Assembly: GCA_916610825.1 (NCBI GenBank)
Contig: OU744449.1
Coordinates: forward strand, 15,822,415 to 15,886,414
Source of the DNA: Haliclystus octoradiatus
Lineage: Eukaryota > Cnidaria > Staurozoa > Stauromedusae > Haliclystidae
DNA: 64,000 nucleotides
Direction of reading: 5' to 3'
In this document: piece after piece, positions 1 to 11,187 of the stretch
Layout: the number at the start of each line of letters is the position of its first letter
How positions within the stretch are numbered: the stretch's first letter is position 1
The notes under the pieces: model-generated
Databases searched by the model: none
What the model was told of the DNA's origin: nothing
What the model saw: the letters and a program-made list of their open reading frames with translations, nothing else
Program-made: the position numbers and the translations under genes

Positions 1-952
1 TTGTATTATCTACACTGGATTTTAATTACTGTCAGATTCAGGCTTACCATTCATTGCTTACTTTATTGTTCGTTTTCAAATGGTTGTTATCAATTCTATC
101 AGAGGTCTGGATTGTGGAATACTCACGCTTATATGACGGAAAAACAATGGAAATGTTTGCAGTTTATTAATTTATTAATATCATTTATGTCATTAATTGA
201 GAAAGATTTATAGCTATTATTATTATAGCTATTATGTAGTAAAATGAAAATGCAACATCATCTTCATCAAAATCCATGAAATACTGATAACACCGATGCA
301 CCCTAACACCATGTGAAGTACTTGTATGGTGTTTTTAAACGTTGTCTCGAATACTTTTCTTCGGAAAATCTAAGAATCTAGGACAATATGATTGATGTCA
401 TTGATCAGAATGAAAAAGTCCCACTACTGCAAGACTAAAAACGTCCAATATTTTGAATATTCGTCTGCTGCTTCTATATTTCATGGATTTTGATTTTGCT
501 TTTTCCGAGTCTGTCTGTCAACCTTCAATCACATGTTCCGATAATAATTATATGTTTCTCAATAATAAACTGCAAACATTAATGCCATCGTTTTCCATAT
601 CCATATAAGCTTGAATATTTTACAATCCAGACCTCTTATAAGTCTTATAAAACTAAATAATCATTGTATTTTCCAGAAATTATCCCGTTAAACTAAAGCC
701 ATTTAAAATTTGACCTGAAGAGCCCTGAAATTTATTCTTTGTGATGTTTTCAAATTGATGCGCAGATGGCAGCGCAGATGACGACGAAATAGAAACATGG
801 AATGAAATTCAACGACGACGCGGAAATCCAACGACGGCACGAAAGTCGGAATTATGACCCCGATTCCGCTTCATACATTTGTCCCAAAGGGACAGCCGGT
901 TGCTATGGTCATTAATTAATTTAGGGACGGGACTGCAAGGGAAGGGAAGCCA

Positions 953-962
953 GCGCATGCGC
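953..962. promoter_or_regulatory. NRF-1-like palindrome GCGCATGCGC
   Basis: A perfect 10-bp palindrome matching the core of the animal NRF-1 site, in a locally GC-richer stretch. No start codon or exon can be tied to it, so a promoter role is only a suggestion. Confidence 0.2.
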
Positions 963-1616
963 AAAGATTTAAATCCAAGTTACAGATTTGGGTTTAAAAA
1001 GTCATAATAGAGTCTATCAAACTACAGGTAGGCACTGCAGTATTTGAGGTCGAACCATCAACAGACCACAATTATGCTGCTCTTGTATAGAAGACTTGAT
1101 TGAATACATTAAATTATGCACAAGTCGACAACTGAAGTACTCAAGCGGGTTGATGGTGTTTCCAAACTCAAGTTGTTGAGGAAAAGTGGCACTTTCCGTT
1201 TCTTTGCAAGTAAGCTGCATCATGCAATGTCGTGCACTTTGCAATGGGCCATTAGCATGCATGAGACTGGCTGCTAGTAGGATAAATACACCCATAGCAA
1301 CCATCTCAGTTGACTTGTGATTGGTAAAAGGGTTATTGCACTATATTCTGGTCCAGACTGCAGCAGTTTTCTGTTTGCGGCTTTTGCACTGGATTCTGGA
1401 CCTTTTTGGCTGCATTTTTATCTAAATTAACCTGGAAAGATATTATTTCCAATCCAAAATAAACTTCATCAAGTTTAAAAGTTTTTTTTCTAATCAAATT
1501 TAGTATTGTAGCAAAATAATATGAAAAATTTATTTGAAAAAATGTAGAAAGCCCTCCCCGGCGGGGAATTGAACCGCGGTCTCGCGCGGGTGCTGCCTTC
1601 GATAGTTTCTACTAAA

Positions 1617-1784
1617 AATGAGACAATTGAGACAAATGAGACAATTGAGACATTTGCGGTGTTGCATCCACGAAACCATAAGGGCGGCTGTGTACTATTC
1701 CATAAGAAATGTACTATGACATCATCAAAACCAATAGCAACCTGCGGTCCCTTTGAGACAATTGAGACAATTGAGGACATATGT
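1617..1784. repeat. Clustered GAGACAATT direct repeats
   Basis: Two groups of near-tandem GAGACAATT / GAGACAAATGA words lie at about 1617-1655 and 1753-1780, separated by about 100 bp. They are direct, not inverted. Function unknown; they could be subterminal motifs of an unrecognised transposon. Confidence 0.45.
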
Positions 1785-3999
1785 GGTGTAATAACGATGA
1801 ATCTATGATGACTTCCTGCAAAATCATTTTGGTGAACCTGTAGGCCTACCAGACCAAAGCAATGCAAACATTTAGATAATTTCCAGATTTATCGCCTGGT
1901 ATACATGGAATTGGATGATGTTATTCAAATAATCTGGTAAGTACAGTACTTTTTTAATCTAAAAATTCAAATTTATTATACTGTACGGTCTTAATTATTA
2001 AACGCTTTTTTACGCGAGCTTCGTTTTGGATGCCGCTGTTTTCATGTGGATTGTTGTATTTTTACCCCAATGTTGACCCCGAAATACAACAGATTTATAT
2101 TGCTATTAATGAAGAATTATGTTATTATGTATTCTATGGTTATCTTTAATCTCAACGTTTGACTTATTTTCTCAATTTATGTAATTTATGTAAAGTAATT
2201 TGTAAAATTTGTCGTTAGAGAAACATGAAGTCTACTGTCTAAGGCTCTAAGCTGTCTTCAAAATCAGAACTCAAGCTACACAAACAGCTTTATTTAATTT
2301 TTCTAGCGATTGATATGTAGTCATTACTTATATTCAGATGTGATTATGATCTAACACTGATATGTATCTTTTGTTTTCCTGCATATTGGAATGATTGTTT
2401 ATAGAATCAAATTGTTTAGCCTAACGGAAACCTTCCTCTGTAACTCTGTTCTTGTTGTTCTTCTAGCATCACATGGTATATATTTACATCAAATCCATAT
2501 ACAGCATTTGACAGTTTTTCTGTGATATGATCTGGCCTATATGGCATCCAATTGGTAGACTGCACAGTGGAAGAATTATGCCAAAGAAGATGACTTAAGA
2601 CTCAAAAAACTTTGTAAGACTCAAAAAACTTTGGCATACTTTACAATCATTTATTACCCAGACTTCAAATTATGGATATTAAAGGTATCTCAGAAACATA
2701 ACACACTTTATGCTTTTGATATGTGATATGATTTTATACTTGACCAATGTGAACATTATAATTCGATGTGTTGGCCTACCTCCTTCATCCTTCAACATTG
2801 CCTTGCATAACTTAACTTTCATATGCCGAACAATAGACCAGCAGACCTTGTATTTTTAGTTTTTACAGACTATGATGATACTTATTTACAAGATATACTA
2901 CAATAAATTAAGTGTTATAAGTTAGGGACAAAACTAGAAAGGTATATAGGCTACTTGAGACCGTTAAATGTAGTTTTTAGACCTGTAGGCCTGCATGGTT
3001 GAATTTGTTTTAATTGAATGTAAGCCTATTTCATTATTATGCATTCCTGCTCTGTCAACGTAGACAGCAACTATTGTAATAATTACATTAATAAATATAG
3101 CACATTCTAGTTTTAACCTGATGATTAATTCAATATTTACATTTTTAGAGGCTACGATATAACATTAATATACAATAATGCAATATTAGTAGCGTAAGTT
3201 AAAACTGATTGACTTCAAATTTTAAAATAAATAAGATAATAAAATGAACAATACATGCTATATAGGCCTACAATGTGTGTGTATGCTACTATCTATATAG
3301 GCTGCATAGAAGTTAGAAATTAGAAAGTGATATTGAAATCTAAAATAATCATAAAATATAGGCCTGCGTCAGTTCTGTCTGTTATTTAAAATATTCAATG
3401 CTCTTTCATTGTGTTATAATTTACGTTGCCATTTATAGTAGATTACAACTCCTTATATTTTGCAAAATAATCTTCATTAAGCCAGGAATGTAGTAGAAGA
3501 TAGGCCTATCAATCCCCTTTTTATTGCTGCACTGTGTTATTCATTTCTTTTTCTTCTTTTAACAATTCAGATATCAAACCCCAAAAATTTGAGTAGGCCC
3601 AAAATATGTTCATGAAACTTAGTAGTTTATCAGTAGCCGGACGGGTGGTAGCATTCTAAACGCATCAGGAGTATAATATTGGTTCTATGGCAATTAATTA
3701 TTTTTTGTGACAGTGTGTGACTAATTAATATTTAAATTAATTATATCAATCAATGTTGTTTTAAAAAATCACTCATTGATTCTTTGCATTGTATGGTGTC
3801 CTGGGAATCTTTGGGCTGATACGCAGGCCACTAGCATAGTAGACCTACTCTAAAAAATAGCTAAGATGACACTGTTTCCACATTCTTAGTCATTTCCGTC
3901 TGACTGAGCTGAGCAACAGCAACCCATGGAATATAAACTTTTGACCATATCTTTATATAATGTTATTTTATTAATAATATAACACTAATTTATTAGTAC

Positions 4000-4037
<38 letters not shown>
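4000..4037. repeat. (AAT)n microsatellite, short
   Basis: About twelve AAT units. The sequence to its right (tatctaatagcag, then ttgacagagctgtaaata) is homologous to the reverse complement of the DNA left of the array at 6051-6218. The arrays therefore share flanks as well as the motif. Confidence 0.85.
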
Positions 4038-4110
4038 GTATTAGATATTATCTAATAGCAGTAAAACAGTGCTCAATGTCAGTTGACAGAGCTGTAAATA
4101 TAATAAGGAA

Positions 4111-4307
4111 GTCAAAGACTACACATTTTGATACTGTTACTTAAAGTTTCACGCTTTATGCGATCCTCAGACAGTTAAAACTAATCAATAAAATACATTA
4201 TACCTCATAATTAAACTTACAAAACGTGGCTATTGTTAAATAATATAAAGGCTATTGTTTTGTTAGATGCGATAATTCTTTGTAGTTATTTCCTATACGG
4301 TAGTTAG
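4111..4307 (-). repeat. Left terminal inverted repeat (pseudo-LTR) of PLE unit
   Basis: Reverse complement of 4846-5042 along its length, with one mismatch noted. It contains the minus-strand hammerhead at 4126-4182. Confidence 0.85.
4126..4182 (-). ncRNA. Hammerhead ribozyme-like fold, left inverted repeat
   Basis: Minus-strand copy of the fold at 4971-5028, with the same core (CUGAGGA, then GAAAC), the same minimal stem III and the same stem I. It points outward, away from the endonuclease ORF. Confidence 0.65.
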
Positions 4308-4326
4308 GAACGTTCGAAGTTCAAAC

Positions 4327-4835
4327 ATGAAAACGATAATCACTAATCACAACAAAAATCTAATCAATACAGAAAAGGATGACACCGAAAGTACCAAACT
4401 ATGCAATTGCCGCGTAAAAGAAAATTGCCCTTTAATAACAAATGTCTAATGGAAAGCGTAATTTATAATGCAAAAGTCACAACAGGAGACCAGGTGGAAA
4501 AGAATTACATCGGCCTTACAGAAGGAACATTCAAGACACGCCACACACAGCACATGAGCACATTCAGACATGAAAAACACACGAACAACACTCAGCTGTC
4601 AAAATATATTTGGGAATTAAAAAATGAAGCCATTGAATACCAAATTGAATGGACTGCACTATCTACAGCCAAGACATATAGCAACAGATCAAAGAGATGC
4701 CAGTTATGCTTAGCTGAAAAGTACTATATAATATGCGCAAAAAAAGAACTATTAAATAAAAAATCAGAATTAATCTCCAAGTGTAGGCATGAAAATAAAT
4801 TTTATTTTTCTAATTATAAATCCACTAAAACATAA
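4327..4835 (+). pseudogene. PLE GIY-YIG endonuclease domain, copy 1 (one frameshift)
   Basis: The frame from the ATG at 4327 gives a short polar stretch ending CNCRVKENCP. A frame change near 4433, in a CCCTTT run, then leads into FNNKCLMESVIYNAKVT. The following frame carries YIGLTEGTFKTRHTQH (GIY-YIG core), an LSKYIW motif, a Cys pair in CQLCLAEKYY and the terminal ELISKCRHENK. These are hallmarks of the C-terminal endonuclease of Penelope-like elements, which in the family follows the RT and nicks target DNA. No RT precedes it. The copy at 5441-5953 keeps the same N-terminal Cys pattern in one frame, which shows the break here is a single-base indel or a sequencing error. Confidence 0.85.
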
Positions 4836-4845
4836 TCTGTAATAA

Positions 4846-5042
4846 CTAACTACCGTATAGGAAATAACTACAAAGAATTATCGCATCTAACAAAACAATA
4901 GCCTTTATATTATTTAACAATAGCCGCGTTTTGTAAGTTTAATTATGAGGTATAATGTATTTTATTGATTAGTTTTAACTGTCTGAGGATCGCATAAAGC
5001 GTGAAACTTTAAGTAACAGTATCAAAATGTGTAGTCTTTGAC
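4846..5042 (+). repeat. Right terminal inverted repeat (pseudo-LTR) of PLE unit
   Basis: Partner of 4111-4307. It begins just after the endonuclease frame and runs to within a few bases of the (AAT)n array. It contains the plus-strand hammerhead at 4971-5028. Confidence 0.85.
4971..5028 (+). ncRNA. Hammerhead ribozyme-like fold, right inverted repeat
   Basis: The core CUGANGA is at 4983-4989 (CTGAGGA) and GAAA at 5003-5006. Stem II is CGC/GCG with an AUAAA loop, but the base pair next to the core is U-U, a deviation. Stem III is minimal (ACU/AGU, loop UUA). It is followed by the cleavage triplet GUA at 5013-5015. Stem I pairs ACUGU (4978-4982) with ACAGU (5016-5020), and UUUU with AAAA beyond an internal loop. 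A minimal stem III is typical of the type I hammerheads described in PLEs and retrozymes. Self-cleavage has not been tested. Confidence 0.72.
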
Positions 5043-5047
5043 TTCTT

Positions 5048-5195
<148 letters not shown>

Positions 5196-5225
5196 TATGG
5201 CGAAAGAGTCAAAGAATACACATTC

Positions 5226-5276
5226 TTTACTGTTACTCAAGTTTCACGCTTTTCACAGCGATCTTCAGACAGATTT
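5226..5276 (-). ncRNA. Hammerhead ribozyme-like fold, diverged copy
   Basis: On the minus strand the core CUGAAGA and GAAAC are kept. Stem II CGC/GCG is kept with a longer, different loop (UGUGAAAA). Stem III is AC/GU around UUGA, and the triplet GUA is followed by ACAG pairing with CUGU. The loops differ from the 4971-5028 copy while the stems and core are preserved, which supports a selected RNA structure. It lies downstream of the minus-strand endonuclease ORF, as in the plus-strand unit. The same U-U mismatch sits at the base of stem II. Confidence 0.68.
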
Positions 5277-5440
5277 TTTACTCAATGAAAAATATACATG
5301 ATATCTACGTTCTATGATAAACTCTCCGTAATGCTGTTTTCTATTGTTTAATTAATACAATGCTATTGTTATTGCTATTGTTAATACAAGTGGTAGAAAA
5401 ATGTGATGGTTTCCTTTATTCTCAGTAAATGATTATTTAG

Positions 5441-5953
5441 TTATGTTTTTGATTTATTAAAATTGGACAGGTAATATTTATTTTCGTGACGACATTTAGA
5501 TATTAATTCAGTTTTTTTGTTTATTATTGGTTCTTTTGCGCATATAATATGATATTTTTCCAAGAGGCATAAATGGCATTTTTTTGAGATGTTGTTGTAT
5601 GCTTTTGCATTAGCGATGGCTGACCATTCGATTTTGTATGTGATGTTTTTGTCTTTTAAATCCCAAACGTGTTTGGATAGTTGTGTGCTAGTGTTGTATT
5701 TTCTGTGTTTGAGTGTTGCCTTGTGTTGCGTGTAGCGTTGTTTGAACGTGCCTTCCGTCAACCCAATGTAGCTCTGTCCTTCTTGGTCAAATGGAGTAGT
5801 GACGTTTGCTTTATAGATAATACTTTTCATTTGGCATTTGTTGTTGAAAGGGCATAAGTTTTTGTATCTACAGTTGCATTGGTTGGTGTTAGTTGTGGTG
5901 TTTGTTGTCGAATTGATTATTTTATTGTTATGGCTCTTTAGGATTGAATTCAT
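5441..5953 (-). CDS. PLE GIY-YIG endonuclease domain, copy 2
   Basis: A 170-residue frame starting at an ATG. It has CNCRYKNLC and CPFNNKC (N-terminal Cys motif), SYIGLTEGTFKQRYTQH (GIY-YIG core), LSKHVWDLK, CHLCLLEKYH, and ends ELISKCRHENKYYL. It is a close relative of copy 1 but clearly diverged. No RT is seen upstream: the minus-strand 5' side runs into the (AAT)n array at 6051. This is therefore a 5'-truncated PLE or an endonuclease-only derivative. Target nicking for retrotransposition is the family role; activity of this copy alone is unlikely. Confidence 0.85.
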   Translation of the reverse strand: MNSILKSHNNKIINSTTNTTTNTNQCNCRYKNLCPFNNKCQMKSIIYKANVTTPFDQEGQSYIGLTEGTFKQRYTQHKATLKHRKYNTSTQLSKHVWDLKDKNITYKIEWSAIANAKAYNNISKKCHLCLLEKYHIICAKEPIINKKTELISKCRHENKYYLSNFNKSKT

Positions 5954-6049
5954 GTTATTTGTGCAACTATAGCTGACTTATTATTTACCGCTCTGTCAAA
6001 TGAAGACATAGAGCCCTATATTATCTGCTATTAGATAAACATAAATTTT

Positions 6050-6218
<169 letters not shown>

Positions 6219-6262
6219 AATAAATTTTTACTTATTAATTTTGAGACAAATGACAGCGATAA

Positions 6263-6814
6263 AAGAGTCAATTAATTGAGTTTTACGTAAATAAATTTAG
6301 AAAGAAGCGTGTTGAAGGTACACTTGATTTGCCAGTCGCATGCAGAAGTAAAAATGACATCAATATTACTTTGCCTTTCAAAGATCAAATTTCAGCAAAT
6401 TCACTTAAAAAGCAGCTATCTAATCTTAGTGGTAATATCGGCCAAATTATCAGACCGGTTTTCAACACTAGGAAAATTGTAGATGATTTGCGATTACGTG
6501 AGCCAAAGCCACCGCTCTTGTCTCGTCAATGCGTTGTTTATTGTTTTCAATGTGACTTGTGTGATGCAAGTTATGTTGGCTTCACTTGCCAACACTTACA
6601 TCAACGCATTGACGGACATACTGGATCGGCAATTGGATCACATCTTCGCCATTCACATGGTATTACCGTCCGCGATTGTCATCAAAACTTTCGAGTTATT
6701 AAAAAATGTAAGAACCGTTTTGATTGCCTCATTCATGAAATGCTTGCGATTCGGCAGATCAAGCCTACACTCAACACGCAATTAGACTCTGTTAAATCCC
6801 GGCTCTTTGTTTGA
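6263..6814 (+). pseudogene. PLE GIY-YIG endonuclease domain, second lineage (5'-truncated)
   Basis: The frame is open from 6263, inside the left inverted repeat, and has no early ATG, as expected for a truncated polyprotein. Motifs in order: VVYCFQCDLCDASYVGFT (Cys pair plus GIY-YIG-type YVG), an Arg/His segment HLHQRIDGH, GSHLRHSHG, FRVIKKCKN, and the family ending IKPTLNTQ...SRLF. This matches the canonical PLE endonuclease with a catalytic Glu in LIHEML. The reverse transcriptase that normally precedes it is missing. Confidence 0.8.
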
Positions 6815-6936
6815 TCACTGACAGTCTTCCGTATCGATGTCTGTGAATTTAATTTAATTTAATTTAATCGCTCTATTAGAATTATGTCAATTAGTTTTCT
6901 CTATATATTTTATGAAATTTTCAATATCACTCACTC

Positions 6937-6977
6937 GCCTGACGATGTTATTAAGAAGATAACGAAACGTTGCTAAA
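6937..6977 (+). ncRNA. Hairpin with hammerhead-like core downstream of PLE endonuclease
   Basis: CUGACGA is followed by a 5-bp hairpin (GUUAU/AUAAC) and then GAAACGUUGC. The order CUGANGA, stem II, GAAAC fits a hammerhead half, and the position (3' of the endonuclease frame) fits a PLE. I cannot build a convincing stem III or stem I, so this may be a decayed or alternative structure. Confidence 0.35.
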
Positions 6978-7008
6978 TTATGTCTCTTTTATCGCTGTCA
7001 TTTGTCTC

Positions 7009-7191
<183 letters not shown>

Positions 7192-7698
7192 TTGACAGAG
7201 CGGTAATAATAGACTAATAGTAGAATTACTGTGACATAGCATGTCCCAATTTCTATTGAAACATTTTGAAATTTTAATTTCAAAACAAAACATAGTCAAT
7301 CATTGAAATTATACGGATGGATTTGCATTAGGCAAACATAATGACCTAGATATGTTGTGAACTTTGACTTTCAAACATATGACCCTAATATATATTTTGT
7401 GTGTGAAAAGCATGCATATTTTTAAAGGTAATATTCTTTAACATTTTTGATGGGCAATAATTAACTAAAATGTCAATTAAATATAAAGGGAATAGGGCAT
7501 GCATTATTTGAAAGTTAATAACAAAACATTCAACAAAACTTGTTCAAAGTAGACTATATGATATCAACCTTGAATGTTGCTTACGTCAAGCCCACTGCAA
7601 TGTGCAATGCCTAACAACTACCCCTATATGCTGCAGTCGCCTTATGTGTCTGTTAATCTGATTTGATTTGAGATATGGTATTAATTAATGCTGAATTG

Positions 7699-7862
7699 CC
7701 CTTACAAAAAATAGTTTATGAGTTCATGGTCTAGTTAATGAACTTTTTACGAACAGCTCATGCATTGCCATGTTCACCAAGTCAGAAAAACTAGACAATT
7801 TAATTAATATCAATGAACAGTTCTTGAACCGTTCATGAACTCATTAGCTGTTTTTTTAAGGG
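7699..7862. mobile_element. Small MITE with TTCATGAAC palindromes
   Basis: It begins CCCTTAC and ends TAAGGG. The left segment reads tagtttatgagttcatgg; the right end, reversed, reads cagctaatgagttcatg. The arms are diverged. It has the TTCATGAAC words of the larger element at 35600-36843 and a similar C-rich terminus, so I group them. No coding capacity. Confidence 0.5.
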
Positions 7863-9249
7863 TAGCCCTCTATGCAAATGCCACCTGGCTTTGAAAGTCA
7901 AGTCATTGTGTTCCCGTGCTGGCTGTCTGTGTAGATCAGTCTTATACTTGGCAAGTTGATTATTGTTGTGTTTAGTACCTTCAGTTCATATGATATACCG
8001 CAAGGCATGTAAAATACATAAAATAGACATATATCACTTGCAATATTTATTGTGATCGAATTGACATATATTTATTTTTAGGTGCACAAGACAGACGAAA
8101 AGAAGTTATCGTCATGCTGCACTAGTACAATCATATCAGCCAATGTAGGCCTATATATGTGAAGCTATGTCACAATTATGTCAATGTTAGAGAAAATAGA
8201 TATGATCTGATGTGAACGGTATTACAGTAGGCTTTTATGTGTAATGTGTATGTGCATTTCCCGGTGCATTGACCATACTATGTGATTGGCTTGTTTACTT
8301 TAATCAAAGTTTTTGCTAAATTATAAACTTAGATGCTGACAAATACAAATGATGTGATTTTTTAGTTACTTTAACAATAATGTAGATCAATGTTCCATTG
8401 ACCGATATGCAATTGCGTTTTTGCTCGTGCAGGCGTCATGCGTATATAATATTCTATCCATCTAATAATAGTGAAAATGATGTTTCACACCCATCATCGA
8501 ATCTGTATTGATAGTTATCAGAATTAAGAAATACAACTCAATGCCGCAGAGAGGATAGTGACTCAATTAGTTATATATACCTCTCCTAGCTGTACTATGT
8601 ATGTCTGGTGAAATTGTGATACTGGAAATAATTAAACTGTTACAGCACAAAAATGATACATTTTGAAAGATTTGTCACCCTTTTAGCATGAATTATCAAA
8701 AAAAAATGTTGACCCGGATGGGGCATCGAACCAGACCACCCTCTTTTTCTCCTCTTTTCTCTCTTTTCTCTTCCCCCTCTTCCCCCCGGCAAGCGAGAAC
8801 TTCATCCCCCTTTTTATTCGTTAGAATCAAACTAAAGTTATGACATGGAGAATTTTTAATTATCATTCTTTTAATTTGAAGGCTAAAATTGATAGTGTAG
8901 ATAGGATATATGAACGCTAGATTTAGTTTCATCATAAAATAATAATAAAGCGGAAAATTTTAACTATGAAATGTATGATACTGAATAGAGCTAATGTTCA
9001 TCGTCACTTTTCTTGGCATATGACATGATAGGCTAAAATAAGATAATAAGATACGTTGCAGCAACACTCTTTGCATATACAATTTGATGATGGCTGATGG
9101 TTTGATTTATCAAGGCAAAGTTATGATGGAAACCATGAATTGACACGCGGGTGGTGACGATTTGGCTGATTTCTAAACTTCCACCAGGTGATGTTAGCCA
9201 TTGGTGAAAGCAATGCGCCTTTTCCAATCCAATTTTGGGTTTTGAGAGA
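7863..9249. other. Non-coding stretch with a polypyrimidine tract
   Basis: No gene is recognised. A roughly 50-base C/T-only run lies at 8741-8790. A tRNA B-box-like word (minus-strand GGTTCGATGCC) lies just left of it at about 8722-8732. Confidence 0.5.
8741..8790. repeat. Polypyrimidine tract
   Basis: Near-continuous C/T sequence (ctctttttctcctcttttct and onward), mirror-like in part. It could form triplex DNA; no function is evident. Confidence 0.7.
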
Positions 9250-9253
9250 TGGC

Positions 9254-11060
9254 TTATTTTAAGTTCATTTGGACAAAATGGAAAACAACTTGACTTGAGA
9301 GTCGGTCTGTAAATGTTGGTGTCTGACAAAGTAAATGTAGAAGGGAGTTTGAAGACGATGATGTTAATCGCAGGGCTTTCTTCATAAATCTTGATTTAAT
9401 GCTGTTGATTTTATTTATCTGGAGAGATTTGAAATATGGAGCAATGATTTGAAAACCATAAAATATAATTGGTGCAATCTTCATGTTAAATATTTCAAGG
9501 GCAACTTGAAAGAACAAACGAGGAAGATGTTTTAGAAGATTTATTGATACTGAGGCTTTCTGATTTTTCATTTGAATGTGTTTACGAAATGATAGAGATG
9601 TTTGAAGAGTTACCCCAAGGTAGGTATATTCTTTGACTTATTCCATTCGTTTATTATGATATTGTAAATTATCATTTCGGCAAATGTAGGCCTATTCTTC
9701 TTTACGAAATTTTAAGGCTTTTGTTTTGTTCAAATTTACTACTAATTGATTTATGGCTGACCATTTCTCAATAATTTCTCAAGAGCATGCAAAGCAGCTT
9801 GAATCACAAAAACATCATTTAAATAAAATACAAGATCGTCAGGAAAAAATAATGATGATAGGTTGGAAATTTCTGATAATGACAATGCAAGATCAGCAAT
9901 GTAGAGAATAGATAAAGTTGGTGAAAGATAGTCACCTTGAGCTACGCCATGGTATTGTACAATTTCATCAGCATGCTGTAATCCATCATCTGTGTAAATG
10001 ATATTAAAAGTTGAAAGATTTTGTATCATTTCCAAGATTTGTCCATCTATACCAAATTGAATTGTTAACTTCTCTACCAGCTTTGATCAGTTTACTGAAT
10101 CAATAGCTTTTTTGAAATCTACAAATACTGCATACATTACACGTCTCTTTTCGTTGAACTGATTTTGTACATCATCAAGAAGAATTTTGGTTGGCGTAAA
10201 TGTGTTCAAACCTTTCTGAAAACCAGATTGATTCCAAGGGATTTTATTGAAAACATTGTCAATTATTCTCATGTAGGCTACAATAAGGATGTGAACATTT
10301 TCAAAGGGCAACACAGTAGAGCAGTTCCTCTATAATTCGCAGGATCATCATTTACACCTTTCCCTTTATAAAGAATTTTATAATGGAGCTTTTCCATCTT
10401 GTAGGTTCAAGGCATTTGTTGTAAAATGTTGTCCATACTGGTAGGCCTAATAGATAGTTGTTCAACAGAATATATACTAATGTTCATTGGTGATGTTGTC
10501 TATCCCTGGAGCTTTATGTTTTGCTGTTCTGAGTATGGTTTCCAGTACCTCGTCTTCAGTAAAGGGTTGATTGCATCAAGCATCCAATGATTTATTAAAC
10601 ACACACACTCGTTGAAGTTGGTTAAGCAATTGAATGGATCTTAAAGAGCTTTAAAATCCTTATGCAAAATATCAGGGCAGATTGGAGCTGATTGGTGAAA
10701 AAGGGATTTTTTGAAGAGAGCTCATGGTAGGCCTATGCTTTATTTAAAATTTTATTAACATCATTTCATTGTAGTTTGCTTGCTTGTATTTAATTAAAGA
10801 TTTGTACTTCTTTCTAGATAAGCTATACTGGTCATGAAATAATTGATCTTTTGGAGACTGCATGACTACATCTAATAAATTCAAAACTAATTTCTTGGCA
10901 TGCTTACAATCTTTATCAAACCAGGGTTGATGTTTGGTTGTCTTGGGAATATTTACAGGACATGAAAAGACCGATGCTTCTTCTAAACTTTCCAAAGCTT
11001 CATCTAATTTGTTTTCTTGGATTTGATTCTCTGCAATTGGAAGAGAAGGGTGTCTTATGA
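9254..11060 (-). pseudogene. LINE-A reverse transcriptase, degenerate (left copy)
   Basis: Minus-strand fragments line up as one non-LTR retrotransposon ORF2. In order: KHKAPGIDDI near 10.5 kb, then SGFQKGLN and VFVDFKKAIDSVN at 10314-10087, then GVAQGDYLSPTL and the catalytic box LFFPDDLVFY at 10035-9751, then KALKFRKE-like and thumb/C-terminal sequence to 9254. The usual FADD Ala is Pro. Several stops and frame changes show it is dead. The right-hand copy at 62291-64000 shares the Pro change and most breaks, so the pair was duplicated after decay began. LINE clade not assigned. Confidence 0.8.
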
Positions 11061-11187
11061 GATTTTTTATATCGACTTGTCTTTTTAGTCAAGGTGCTGA
11101 GCTAGTTTGTTCAACGTTGATCTCTTTCCAAATAGTGATTACTTGATGATGTTTGCGCAAAGGATGTGGATTTATACTTGTTTGCAT

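Larger units (their letters stand above)
1..3999. other. AT-rich non-coding DNA, no gene recognised
   Basis: I find no convincing gene or domain here. The short open frames carry no recognisable motif. Small visible structures are a cluster of GAGACAATT words near 1.6-1.8 kb, a 20-bp tandem duplication at about 2597-2634 (unit containing aagactcaaaaaacttt), and one GCGCATGCGC palindrome at 953-962. Composition and scattered 'taggcct' words match the introns further right. Unrecognised old transposon DNA is possible. Confidence 0.6.
4111..5042 (+). mobile_element. Penelope-derived unit with 197-bp inverted repeats around a GIY-YIG ORF
   Basis: A 932-bp unit. Positions 4111-4307 and 4846-5042 are inverted copies of each other, 197 bp long, with one mismatch seen by eye (cgtgg against ccgcg). 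They enclose a PLE-type GIY-YIG endonuclease frame and no reverse transcriptase. Each repeat encodes a hammerhead-like ribozyme fold. Penelope elements are known to have terminal repeats (pseudo-LTRs), sometimes inverted, and PLE pseudo-LTRs are known to carry hammerhead ribozymes. The simplest reading is therefore a 5'-truncated PLE with an inverted pseudo-LTR pair. A separately mobilised, RT-less derivative is the alternative. Near-identical arms imply recent formation. Confidence 0.75.

Noticed and set aside
1545..1600. tRNA gene on the minus strand near 1.57 kb (B-box-like GGTTCAATTCC) and a similar one near 8.72 kb
   Set aside because: Only a B-box-like word is present; no A box, acceptor stem or anticodon arm can be paired.
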